From positions 1 to 46,425 of the forward strand of contig CAJVZI010000010.1 of assembly GCA_913020665.1 (NCBI GenBank): a DNA stretch of 46,425 nucleotides, written 5' to 3'. This document shows, piece by piece, positions 26,247-35,200 of this stretch. Source of the stretch: an uncultured bacterium. Its GTDB lineage: Bacteria > Fidelibacterota > Marinisomatia > Marinisomatales > UBA1611. The notes under the pieces are model-generated. The model ran no database searches. It had not been told where the DNA came from and saw only the letters and a list, made by a program, of their open reading frames with translations. The position numbers were made by a program, and so were the translations under genes. Within the stretch, counting starts at the first letter, position 1. Each line of letters starts with the position of its first letter.

Positions 26247-29207
26247 ATGTTATCTTTATTCATCAGATTTGGGGTTTGTATTATTGTAATTACGCCCCTT
26301 TTATCTCAAAATGTTAATATAACTGGTACAGTTATCAATCCAGTTGAGAAACCAGTAAAAAAGGCCGTTATAACCCTTAGAAATCTCAAAGATGAAATAA
26401 TTCAGGAAGATATTACTAATAGAAAAGGGAAATTTGAGTTAGAGGATGTTGAGCCAAAGTTTTATTATCTTGTTGTAGAACATGAAGGTGATGGCTCGAA
26501 AAGGATCAAGCTGAACCCAAGAAAAAATGAAAATAATGACCTAGACCTATTATTGCGATTGAATGGTGAAGAACAGCCGATTGAGTGTTTTTTATTTGGA
26601 GATGAACCACCTACATCTTTTGACCCGATATTGAATATAAAAAATCTAGATATTAAAACAGAGCCGGGTCATATATCAATATCATGGAGAGATATAAAAC
26701 AGGCAAAGCTTTATACTCTTTTTGAAAATAAGACTAAAGTTTACGTTGGAGAGGATACACGTTTTGAGAAGGATATACCTCCAGGAACTGAATATTGCTA
26801 TACGATCCAAGCATCCGGGAATTATGATCTTAAAGGAGAGGTCTCTACTCCATTTTGTTCAAGTGCTCCTACGGAGACTCCGAGAGATATTAAGATTGAT
26901 ATTTATAAAAATGATCTTTCAATAGGGTGGGGAGATGTGACAGGTGCCATTTCTTACCTTGTCTATAGAGATAATGAAAAAATAGGTGAGACCAATGCAC
27001 CGCCTTTTAAAGATAATGACTTGGAATTTGATAAGGATTATTATTATAAGATATCTGCCCTTGATGCTTTAATGAATGAAAGTGAAACCTCTGTTGAGGT
27101 GAAAACAAAAACTCATCAGTTTGTTGATGTGCCCATACTATCATCAATGAATAGTAAAATGAATATTACTCTCATATGGAATGAGGTTAAGGGAGCAGTA
27201 TCCTATAATATTTACCGAGCTGGAGAGAATATATCAAATGTAAATGGAACCTCTTTTACAGATTCTATGCTACCAGGTAAAGAATATTGTTATCAGGTTA
27301 GTTGCATTGATCAGTATGATATTGAAAGCGATCTTTCAGTTGAACACTGTACAAAAGTACCTCTATCACCACCAAAAGGTTTACAAGCTGATGCTGGCGT
27401 TTCTAGTATGAATTTATATTGGGATGAAGTGGCTGGTGCTGATAGTTATTTGATCTATGAAAAGGTGAATCAAGATTCGATCAGTTATATGGGAGAGTCT
27501 AGATCAACTCAGTTTACTGTAACATCATTAGACTTTTCAGCTGATCTTTGCTTTGTTGTGACTTCAATAGATATGGATGGTCAAGAAAGTGAATTTTCAA
27601 TTCCAGCATGCAACATTGTTCTAGACCCACCCCATTTTATAATTCAAAGTATGACCCTTAATGAACCATCAGGTAATGGTGTGCTCGACGCACGAGAAGG
27701 CGGCTCATTACAATTTGCAATTTTTAATGATGGACAAAGTCCTGCGCATCAGGTGGTTGCTTCAGTTATACAAAAAGATCCAGATCTTTTTTTGATCGTT
27801 GGAGAACCATTCATTTTAGACACATTAGAAGCAGGTAGGATCAAGTATGTGAAAATTGATATTAAAGGATTACTGCAGTTGGAGACAGGGGAGCATGAAC
27901 TCGAATTACAACTCTCAACTATGGAGGACATTGGCTTAGATGAACCATATGTTTTCAAAATAGAAACAATGTCAATGATTCCGCCAAAGATGATAGTTGC
28001 AGATTTTGCAGTATCAAATGAATTCAATACCCATTATATTCCAAAGAATGAGCCTGTAAACCTAACAATAAGAATTCAGAATGTTGGAGAAGGTGATACT
28101 GAATCGGTTTCGTTAACAGTCAAGAAAAACAGGACATATTCGACCCCAGATTTTAATGGAGATGTGACACTGCCTGGATTTGACCCTGGCGATTATATGG
28201 ATGTTGATATTCCGATCATTACTTCAGAGGATAACTGCACCGTTATGATAGAACTAACAGATTATCTGGGTCGAAGTAATGAGCAACGTATTAATCTTGA
28301 GACCATGAGGAATTACCGCTCACCATTAGAACTCACTATACAAGATATAGGTACAGAAGATGTGGAGTATTATCCTGATGAATTGGGTGAAATAGATGTA
28401 GATAGACAGATACCGTTGGGGAGAAAAAACCCAAATGGGATCGCTGTTATTATCGGCACTCAAGATTATGATGATTTTAAAAATTATCCATCTCTAAACT
28501 ATGTTTCGCGTGATAGGGATGTAATTCGAAACTATTTTAGTAAGGCTTTTGGCTTTTCAGACTTTCAGATGTTACCCTCAAAACCTTGGCAAATGGAGGG
28601 AGGTCCTTCCAGTGAAGAATTCAGTATAATTTTTGATCCGTACCAAGGCGACCTTAGAAAACGGATCATATCTGCAGAAAAATATTCTGATATGGAAGAT
28701 ATAAATATATATGTCTATTATCGTGGTTATGGAGAATGGGTAAATGGTAGACCTCTTTTAGTTCCAAAAGACGCAAAGTTTGATCGTCACATTACAAAAT
28801 ATCCTCTCGAAGAATTAGTCAATAATCTCTCGATGCTTTCTGTATTAAGCAGTATTAAGGCTATAACATTGTTTCTGGATATTACATATGTGAATCCAGA
28901 AGAATCAGCTGGGCTAATATGGGATTTCCCTGAAGTCTCAGATAAGATTTGTATTTTAAATGCATGTTCTAATGGTGAGACATCTCAGATATATAATGAT
29001 AAGAAACATAGTTTCTATACATATAGTTTACTGAAAGGTCTTTCGGGAAGTGCTGACGATGGAAATAGTGTAATTGACCTTGGTGAAATTACTGAATATG
29101 TATACAAAACAATTCCAGAGCATATTAGAACACAGCCTGATGCCAAGAGGCAAAATCCAAAATTTAATGGAACAGATCTGAAACGAATTGTACTAGACCT
29201 GCGTTAA
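26247..29207 (+). CDS. Exported FN3-repeat protein with degenerate caspase-like domain (paralogue B)
   Basis: This 986-residue paralogue of the preceding protein keeps the same order in a shorter form. It has a signal peptide (FGVCIIVITPLLSQN), one regulatory-like module, four FN3-like modules (about 120-465), two CARDB-like modules (NGVLDAREGG... and AVSNEFNTHYIPKNEP) and a caspase-like domain from about 725 (NPNGIAVIIGTQDYDDF). The HG motif reads YYRGYG (Y828 replaces His) and the DxCxS motif reads LDITYV (T880 replaces Cys). The late motif LNACSNGETS and FYTYSLLKGLSGSADDG are kept, so the fold is intact but the catalytic pair is gone. The two proteins probably act together at the cell envelope. 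Confidence 0.85.
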   Translation: MLSLFIRFGVCIIVITPLLSQNVNITGTVINPVEKPVKKAVITLRNLKDEIIQEDITNRKGKFELEDVEPKFYYLVVEHEGDGSKRIKLNPRKNENNDLDLLLRLNGEEQPIECFLFGDEPPTSFDPILNIKNLDIKTEPGHISISWRDIKQAKLYTLFENKTKVYVGEDTRFEKDIPPGTEYCYTIQASGNYDLKGEVSTPFCSSAPTETPRDIKIDIYKNDLSIGWGDVTGAISYLVYRDNEKIGETNAPPFKDNDLEFDKDYYYKISALDALMNESETSVEVKTKTHQFVDVPILSSMNSKMNITLIWNEVKGAVSYNIYRAGENISNVNGTSFTDSMLPGKEYCYQVSCIDQYDIESDLSVEHCTKVPLSPPKGLQADAGVSSMNLYWDEVAGADSYLIYEKVNQDSISYMGESRSTQFTVTSLDFSADLCFVVTSIDMDGQESEFSIPACNIVLDPPHFIIQSMTLNEPSGNGVLDAREGGSLQFAIFNDGQSPAHQVVASVIQKDPDLFLIVGEPFILDTLEAGRIKYVKIDIKGLLQLETGEHELELQLSTMEDIGLDEPYVFKIETMSMIPPKMIVADFAVSNEFNTHYIPKNEPVNLTIRIQNVGEGDTESVSLTVKKNRTYSTPDFNGDVTLPGFDPGDYMDVDIPIITSEDNCTVMIELTDYLGRSNEQRINLETMRNYRSPLELTIQDIGTEDVEYYPDELGEIDVDRQIPLGRKNPNGIAVIIGTQDYDDFKNYPSLNYVSRDRDVIRNYFSKAFGFSDFQMLPSKPWQMEGGPSSEEFSIIFDPYQGDLRKRIISAEKYSDMEDINIYVYYRGYGEWVNGRPLLVPKDAKFDRHITKYPLEELVNNLSMLSVLSSIKAITLFLDITYVNPEESAGLIWDFPEVSDKICILNACSNGETSQIYNDKKHSFYTYSLLKGLSGSADDGNSVIDLGEITEYVYKTIPEHIRTQPDAKRQNPKFNGTDLKRIVLDLR

Positions 29208-29215
29208 TTACAAAT

Positions 29216-30547
29216 ATGATAAAACAGCTCGTTAAAGATCTTATTCTTCTAAGTTTGATATGTTTTATATCTTCATGTTCTTCAAAACCACCAGTATGGG
29301 TAGACACACATCCGCAGGACCAGCAATATTGGCATGGGATTGGTTTTGCATCTCATTCAAATGGAGAGTTTACTAAAGCAATAGCCAAAGAATATGCGAT
29401 TCAGGAGATATCATCACAAATAAAAGTGAATATTTCATCTGAAATGGATATAGTTGTTACTGATTTTAATGGGTCGGTTGATAATGTGATCTCTTCTGTG
29501 ATGAAGTCTAGGTCAGATCTGATCTTACCAGAATTAGAATTTATTGGACAGCACAAAACAAAAAGAGGTCTGTACTTTTATGTTAGGCTCAATAAGGTCA
29601 AATACAATGCTGCAATGGTCAGATTGAGGGCAAATGCAAAAGAGACAGCCTTAGAATATATAAGAGAGGCGGATAAAGATTTTGGGGTTAGATCGCTCAA
29701 ATTAATGCAAAAAGCATGGCAGGAGATATTACCCTTTAATGATGAACCAATTGAAGTGATCTACAATAGCCAGACCACGCATTTATATACTTTAATAAAA
29801 AGAAAACTTTTTGAATTTCAAGATCGTATACAATTGGAAGCAATCATTGATAAGGAAATGGTAAGAACATTAGTAGATCGTAAAAACAGTATCATCATCA
29901 GTGTAGTAGATAAAGATAATGGTAAAATGATCAGTGGTGTTCCGGTCAAAATAAAGGTGAACAATAAAGAAAACACATTCTATTCGGAGTCTGATGGTTT
30001 TATTCGTTATAACTATTCTAGTTTATCATCGGTTTCGGACTTGAGATTACAATTCTCTTTAGATCATAATGAGCTCTTTAAAGGTTTAAATGAAATAGGC
30101 CATAGCTTAGATCTTAAACCTAAAACAAACACAGCAGCATTAAAGGTTATTCCCTCAAGAGCAACCATAGAATCATCAGAAAAAAACCTCAATAAAACAA
30201 TGAAGGATCCGATCATACTTAAACAGATCACAGAGGCTTTGAGTAATAGAGTAGAGTTTGTTAAAAGTGATCCGGATATTATAATAAAGGTAGATGCCAA
30301 TACTTTAAAAAAATCTGAGCGTGCAGGAAATAATTTTCCCTATTTTTCCTATGGGTATGCATCAATTGTTTTTATAGATGCAGGTACAAATGAACAATTC
30401 TTTTCATCGGCTGTATCTGATATAAAAGGGGCGGACTTTTATTCGCAAGAAACTGCTGGTATGCGTGCTTATGAAAAGATGGCTCTAGAGCTAGTATCTG
30501 AGTTAGAGAGTTCATTCAATGATAATGATGAGAATAATTTAAAATAA
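29216..30547 (+). CDS. LPP20-type outer-membrane lipoprotein
   Basis: The signal peptide ends in the lipobox ISSC with C21, so the mature protein should be lipidated. The following region resembles the LPP20 family: PVWVDTHPQDQQYWHGIGFA, then a helix AIAKEYAIQEISSQIKVNIS and a strand GLYFYVRLNK. Beyond about residue 220 there is an Ig-like module (SIIISVVDKDNGKMISGVPVKIKV) and a second alpha/beta region (DPDIIIKVDANTLKK) of unknown kind. Total length is 443 residues. It starts 8 bases after paralogue B, so it is surely co-transcribed, and could anchor the exported pair to the membrane. Confidence 0.8.
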   Translation: MIKQLVKDLILLSLICFISSCSSKPPVWVDTHPQDQQYWHGIGFASHSNGEFTKAIAKEYAIQEISSQIKVNISSEMDIVVTDFNGSVDNVISSVMKSRSDLILPELEFIGQHKTKRGLYFYVRLNKVKYNAAMVRLRANAKETALEYIREADKDFGVRSLKLMQKAWQEILPFNDEPIEVIYNSQTTHLYTLIKRKLFEFQDRIQLEAIIDKEMVRTLVDRKNSIIISVVDKDNGKMISGVPVKIKVNNKENTFYSESDGFIRYNYSSLSSVSDLRLQFSLDHNELFKGLNEIGHSLDLKPKTNTAALKVIPSRATIESSEKNLNKTMKDPIILKQITEALSNRVEFVKSDPDIIIKVDANTLKKSERAGNNFPYFSYGYASIVFIDAGTNEQFFSSAVSDIKGADFYSQETAGMRAYEKMALELVSELESSFNDNDENNLK

Positions 30548-30551
30548 TTAG

Positions 30552-31109
30552 ATGAGTTCATTTAATATAACTAAGGAAAGTTTTGGAAAGCTTATTGCAT
30601 TTTTTGCTATCCTAATTTCAGCGGTAATGATAGTGAAATGGAGAGAGTATGAATCTAAGGTCCTAAAGGAAGCAACAAAGCCTTCAACTGATAATATCGA
30701 GGTAAAAAGAGAACAATCTCCAGAAACTGTTGCGCGAATTAGTTTATTGGAAAAAATGGCAATGGCTGAAAGAGAAAAAATTAAAGTAATGGTAGAACAT
30801 GATAACTCTCCTCTTACGAACACCTACCCAATGATCTTAGACGCAACCAATTCTTATGATCCAGATGTAGGCGATGAAGTTCAATTTGTTTGGAAACAAA
30901 TAGCAGGGGAACCTGTTGAAATAAGGCCAAATCCTTTTTCGGGCAAGGTGAGTTTTGAAGCTCAGGCGGGTGAATATACTTTTGAACTCACGGTATCGGA
31001 CGACTATGGTTCCAAGGCTACTGTGACTAGAACCGTAATAATAGAGCCTGAACCAAACACACCTCCTGTCATCGATATGAAGATAAGGCAGGGCTCGGAA
31101 TTAAATTAG
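30552..31109 (+). CDS. Membrane-anchored PKD/REJ-like Ig-domain protein
   Basis: An N-terminal hydrophobic helix (LIAFFAILISAVMIV) is followed by a charged, probably coiled stretch to about residue 85. A single PKD/K319L-like Ig domain then carries DATNSYDPDVGDEVQFVWKQ, ending in YTFELTVSDDYGSKATVTRTV. The C-terminal tail is Pro-rich. At 185 residues it is a small bitopic protein with its domain outside the cytoplasm. It starts 4 bases after the lipoprotein gene and closes the four-gene cluster. Confidence 0.72.
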   Translation: MSSFNITKESFGKLIAFFAILISAVMIVKWREYESKVLKEATKPSTDNIEVKREQSPETVARISLLEKMAMAEREKIKVMVEHDNSPLTNTYPMILDATNSYDPDVGDEVQFVWKQIAGEPVEIRPNPFSGKVSFEAQAGEYTFELTVSDDYGSKATVTRTVIIEPEPNTPPVIDMKIRQGSELN

Positions 31110-31179
31110 ACATACACTGGCTTAATTTATAATTTACTCTTATTAATTTTAGAATAACTTCAATCTTTGGATATGATAA

Positions 31180-32130
31180 ATGGATAGTTCGGTTGTATTA
31201 GGTATTGATATAGGTGGCACGAATACAGTATATGGATTTATAAGTAGAGATGGCCATATCTATACCCATGAAGAGATTCCTACTAGGGGACAAGAGCCTG
31301 TATCAGACCTCGTAGACCGTATTGAAACAAGGACCCATCAATTTCTAAAGAATAATTCTGAACTAGATCTGTTTGGGGTCGGCATTGGTGCCCCTAATGG
31401 TAATCATTTTACTGGGATGATAGCAGACCCGCCTAATTTGAGTTGGGGTAATGTAGATATTGTAAAGTTATTCAAAGAGCGTTTTGATTGTGAGACCAGC
31501 TTGACCAATGATGCAAATGCTGCAGCATTAGGTGAAAAGTATTTTGGTGTTGCTAAGGATATGAATGATTTTATTGTTATTACACTTGGAACTGGTCTTG
31601 GAAGTGGAATATTCAGTGGAGGGAGATTGCTCTATGGGCATGATGGTTTTGCAGGAGAAATGGGCCATATGCCCATAGAAGATGAAGGTAGGAATTGTAA
31701 TTGTGGTAATAAAGGATGTCTTGAATCCTATGCTTCAGCGAGCGGTATTAGAAAGACCATTGAAGGCCTAATAGAGGAACTACCTGATAACGAGTTCTTA
31801 AATACAATTTATAGGGATAAGATCGATGGACTTATGATCGATGCGGCTTTTGATAATGGAAACGAGATCGCAAAAAAGATCTATGAGATCACAGGAAACA
31901 GACTAGGTCAAGGGCTTGCACAGGCTGCTACCCTTCTAAGTCCAGAGGCATTTATTTTTTATGGAGGGTTTAGTAACGCTGGTGATCGTATCTTGAACTT
32001 TGCAAAAGAATCGATGGATCGGCATCTGATTAATGGACATGCAGGCAATATTGATCTTATTCGTTCCGGTCTACCTCAAGGTCAGGCTGGTATATTAGGC
32101 GCAGCATCATTGATCTGGTCTTCGCAGTAA
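31180..32130 (+). CDS. ROK family sugar kinase, glucokinase-like
   Basis: ROK kinases phosphorylate glucose or amino sugars using ATP. The 316 residues contain the phosphate-binding LGIDIGGTNT, the catalytic Asp D111 (LTNDANAAALGE), TLGTGLGSGIF and the ROK signature with zinc ligands H163 (EMGHMPI) and C173, C175, C180 (CNCGNKGCLE). There is no N-terminal helix-turn-helix, so it is an enzyme and not a repressor. Glucokinase is the most likely activity, with N-acetylglucosamine or mannose kinase as alternatives. It lies 70 bases after the PKD-like gene and may have its own promoter. Confidence 0.9.
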   Translation: MDSSVVLGIDIGGTNTVYGFISRDGHIYTHEEIPTRGQEPVSDLVDRIETRTHQFLKNNSELDLFGVGIGAPNGNHFTGMIADPPNLSWGNVDIVKLFKERFDCETSLTNDANAAALGEKYFGVAKDMNDFIVITLGTGLGSGIFSGGRLLYGHDGFAGEMGHMPIEDEGRNCNCGNKGCLESYASASGIRKTIEGLIEELPDNEFLNTIYRDKIDGLMIDAAFDNGNEIAKKIYEITGNRLGQGLAQAATLLSPEAFIFYGGFSNAGDRILNFAKESMDRHLINGHAGNIDLIRSGLPQGQAGILGAASLIWSSQ

Positions 32131-32165
32131 TACCTCATATTCTCTACTATAACTAGTGATGCAGC

Positions 32166-32207
32166 TAACGTTTAGCCTAAATAATTTGTATTATATTTAA
32201 GGCGTTA
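32166..32207 (+). other. Imperfect inverted repeat upstream of the M6 protease gene
   Basis: GCCTAAATA (32175-32183) pairs with TATTTAAGGC (32194-32203) with one bulged A, and the outer TAAC/GTTA also match. No T-run follows, so it is not a convincing terminator. It may be a regulatory or mRNA leader hairpin in the 109-base gap between the ROK kinase and the protease, which otherwise shows nothing clear. Confidence 0.25.
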
Positions 32208-32239
32208 TTCTTCGTCAATAATTACTTTTCGAGCGAACT

Positions 32240-35200
32240 ATGAGATCACTAAAGAAATTTATCCAAATATCAATACCATTTGCTCTAGCCTTTATCTATG
32301 GTATTACCCCTCCTCAGTCTGGTCAATTTCCAGCAGGATTCTGGGACCAAATGGAAGAACAGAATATAGGGGTAGTGTATGGGGACTCTGGATGGGTAAA
32401 AAAGATAGCGGAATGGAGGAATAATTCATACCGTGACGCTCAATTAGAATTTAATCTACCTGTACTTTTAGGTAAATACTCTGGCGCAACAACCTATTTT
32501 ACAGCGCAAGACTTTCAAAATATATTATTTGATAATAACTCAGCTGGTTCAATGAGTGAATATTATGAAGAAATCTCACATGGTAATTTTACAGTAGATG
32601 GAACAGCTGGTGGTTGGTATCAGTCCACATATTCCATGAGCGAAGCGAAGGCAAATACGAAGCAGTATGTAGCTGAAATAGCTGCACTTGCAGATCCAGA
32701 CTTTGATTATGCCCAGTATGATAACGATGGACCAGATAATATTCCTAATTCAGGCGATGATGATGGTTATGTAGATGGTATTGCCGTTGTCTATTCAGGT
32801 TGTGGAGCAGAATGGGGTCCTGGTAATGATAACCTATGGCCTCACATGAGTAGCCTTGGAAGCAGTTATGAGTATACCACTCAAGATGCATCTGCAAATG
32901 GAGGATATATCATTGTCAGCAGTTATTTTGTATCTCCAGAACTTGCTGGAGGAGGAGATTGTTATACTGATATTATAAGGCCAATGGGTGTCTATGCTCA
33001 TGAATTTGGTCATATACTTGGATTACCTGATCTTTATGATAGAGATGATAGTAATGGCGACTCTGAGGGGATTGGTAACTGGTGTCTAATGGCTGGTGGT
33101 TCCTGGAATGGATGGGGAGGTGATACCCCTGCCCATATGTCTGCATGGTGTAAACAGGAAATGGGTTGGGTAGAGCCAACGGTACTGGGGGAAGATCAAA
33201 ATAGTGTAGATATCCCTGCAGCGGCAACCAATGCGCATGCCTTAAAGATCTGGGAAGATGATTATTATTGGAATCGTTATTTTTTAGTTGAGAACCGTCA
33301 ATTAACTGGCTTTGATGCAGAGTTGCCTGGAAGTGGCCTAATGGTATATCATATTGATGAGAATAGACGCTGGGGAACATATCGATGGAGCTCTGGACCT
33401 GTAAATGATGACCATACTCATAAACTTGTGGATGTGGAAACTGCTGACGGTAATGGTGACATGGATAATGGAATCAATAGAGGTGATGGTGGAGACCCTT
33501 TCCCTGGTACGTCAAACAATACAGATTTCTCTTCAAACTCTGATCCAAATTCAGATCGCTATACGGGGGAGGCAACCAGTATTGTAGTGACAAACATCAG
33601 TAGCTCTTCCAGCTCAATGACAGCAGATATAGCTATCCAGCCACAAAAAGGCATACCGATCGTCTATGACCAAACAGGTATATCCGGATGGGGATGGGGC
33701 TATTCAAGTGAAGCAGATCACTATGGTGGTGTCCTTTTTGAATATCCGATCACTGAAGAGGAAAATGGTTATTTGACCGAAGTCGATATTGGATTCAGGA
33801 ATGGCAATAACAATTATACATTATACGTTTATGATTCTTACGAGAATAGTGTTCTAGGAACGCTACTATTTGAGGTTGCAGGTACTGCAAGCTCTTCTGG
33901 TTGGCACTCTGTTCCTGTTGATTCGGTATTGATCCAGCCAGGACAGGAATTCTTTGTTGCGTATAAGATAGTAGGCCAATCTTATGCTATCTCTTTTGAT
34001 AAACTGACAACGCCGGTCAATAGGTCTTATTTTTCTGGAGATGGTGTTAGCTACTCTGGTTCGATCGGTGATAGCTACAATATCAACCTACGTGCGAAAC
34101 TTCGCAATCGTACACCGCAGAATGAGGTCTTAGGATGTACTGACCCATACGCAAATAATTATGACCCGGATGCTACATCGGACGATGGAAGTTGTTCTGG
34201 ATATCCTGATAATGGAGATTATTCTATTAGTTTTGATGGTGTTGATGATTATACACGAGCAGCTTGGTCGGATAATATGAATACATATACGGTATCTTTG
34301 TGGGTCCGCTCCAATGTTGAATCACAGGAATTATACCGTGGCTTCTTTAATTCATATGACAACCAAAGTTATGGTTTTCAATTGGATTGTAATGGGTCGA
34401 ATCAATATCGTTTTTACTCAGAACTAGGCACAGTTGTTTTTGCACCGCTATCCACTGAATGGTCACATATTGCAGTTGTCGCTAATAATTCAACCACCTC
34501 CTTTTATTTCAATGGTGATCTGATCGCCACAGAGAATTGGGTCATGGATGAATGGAACCATATAGAGCTAGGTAGGAATAGAAGTACACAGCAACCTGGA
34601 AACTATACGGTGGACCAGGTAAGCATATGGAACACTGCGCGTACACAAACTGAGATACAGGGTGACATGTATAATGAACTTTCTGGCAATGAGGACGGGC
34701 TCTTAGTTTATTGGAAAGGAGATGCAGGCGAAGGCGATATACTCTATGACCACACAGGAAATGCAAATCATGCAACCATCTATGGTGCCACCTTTATTGA
34801 AAATAACCCAGGATGGGCAACGATCGATGTGGACCCAGACTCGCTCTATCAACATGTATTAATTGGAGATTCAACCACGCAGACCATAACGATACATAAT
34901 ACTGGGGATACTGACCTTCAATGGGAGATCGCTGCATCAAACTCACAACGAATTTCCAGTGATAATAATATTTATTTGACAACCACAGATCAAGGTCCAA
35001 ATATATCATTAGAGGATGGTCCTGGAGCACAAGACCCGGTGTATGAACTAAACCTGGAGCGTTTAGGCTCTCATCCAAGTGGTCGCGATGGAGATCTTCA
35101 GGTTTTATTGATGTCTAATAACACTAGCAATAATGATTATTTTGCTGGTCAAATTGAACCCTATGTTGAGAATATGGATTTTGCTTCATGGGATATAGAC

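Noticed and set aside
21412-29207. Caspase-like pair considered as a defence (abortive-infection) system
   Set aside because: Both proteins have signal peptides and long extracellular FN3 arrays, the catalytic residues are lost, and no sensor, nuclease or cyclase gene is nearby.
32166-32207. Inverted repeat considered as an integron attC site or as a terminator
   Set aside because: The ends do not match the attC core-site consensus, no integrase or cassette array is seen, and no T-run follows the stem.
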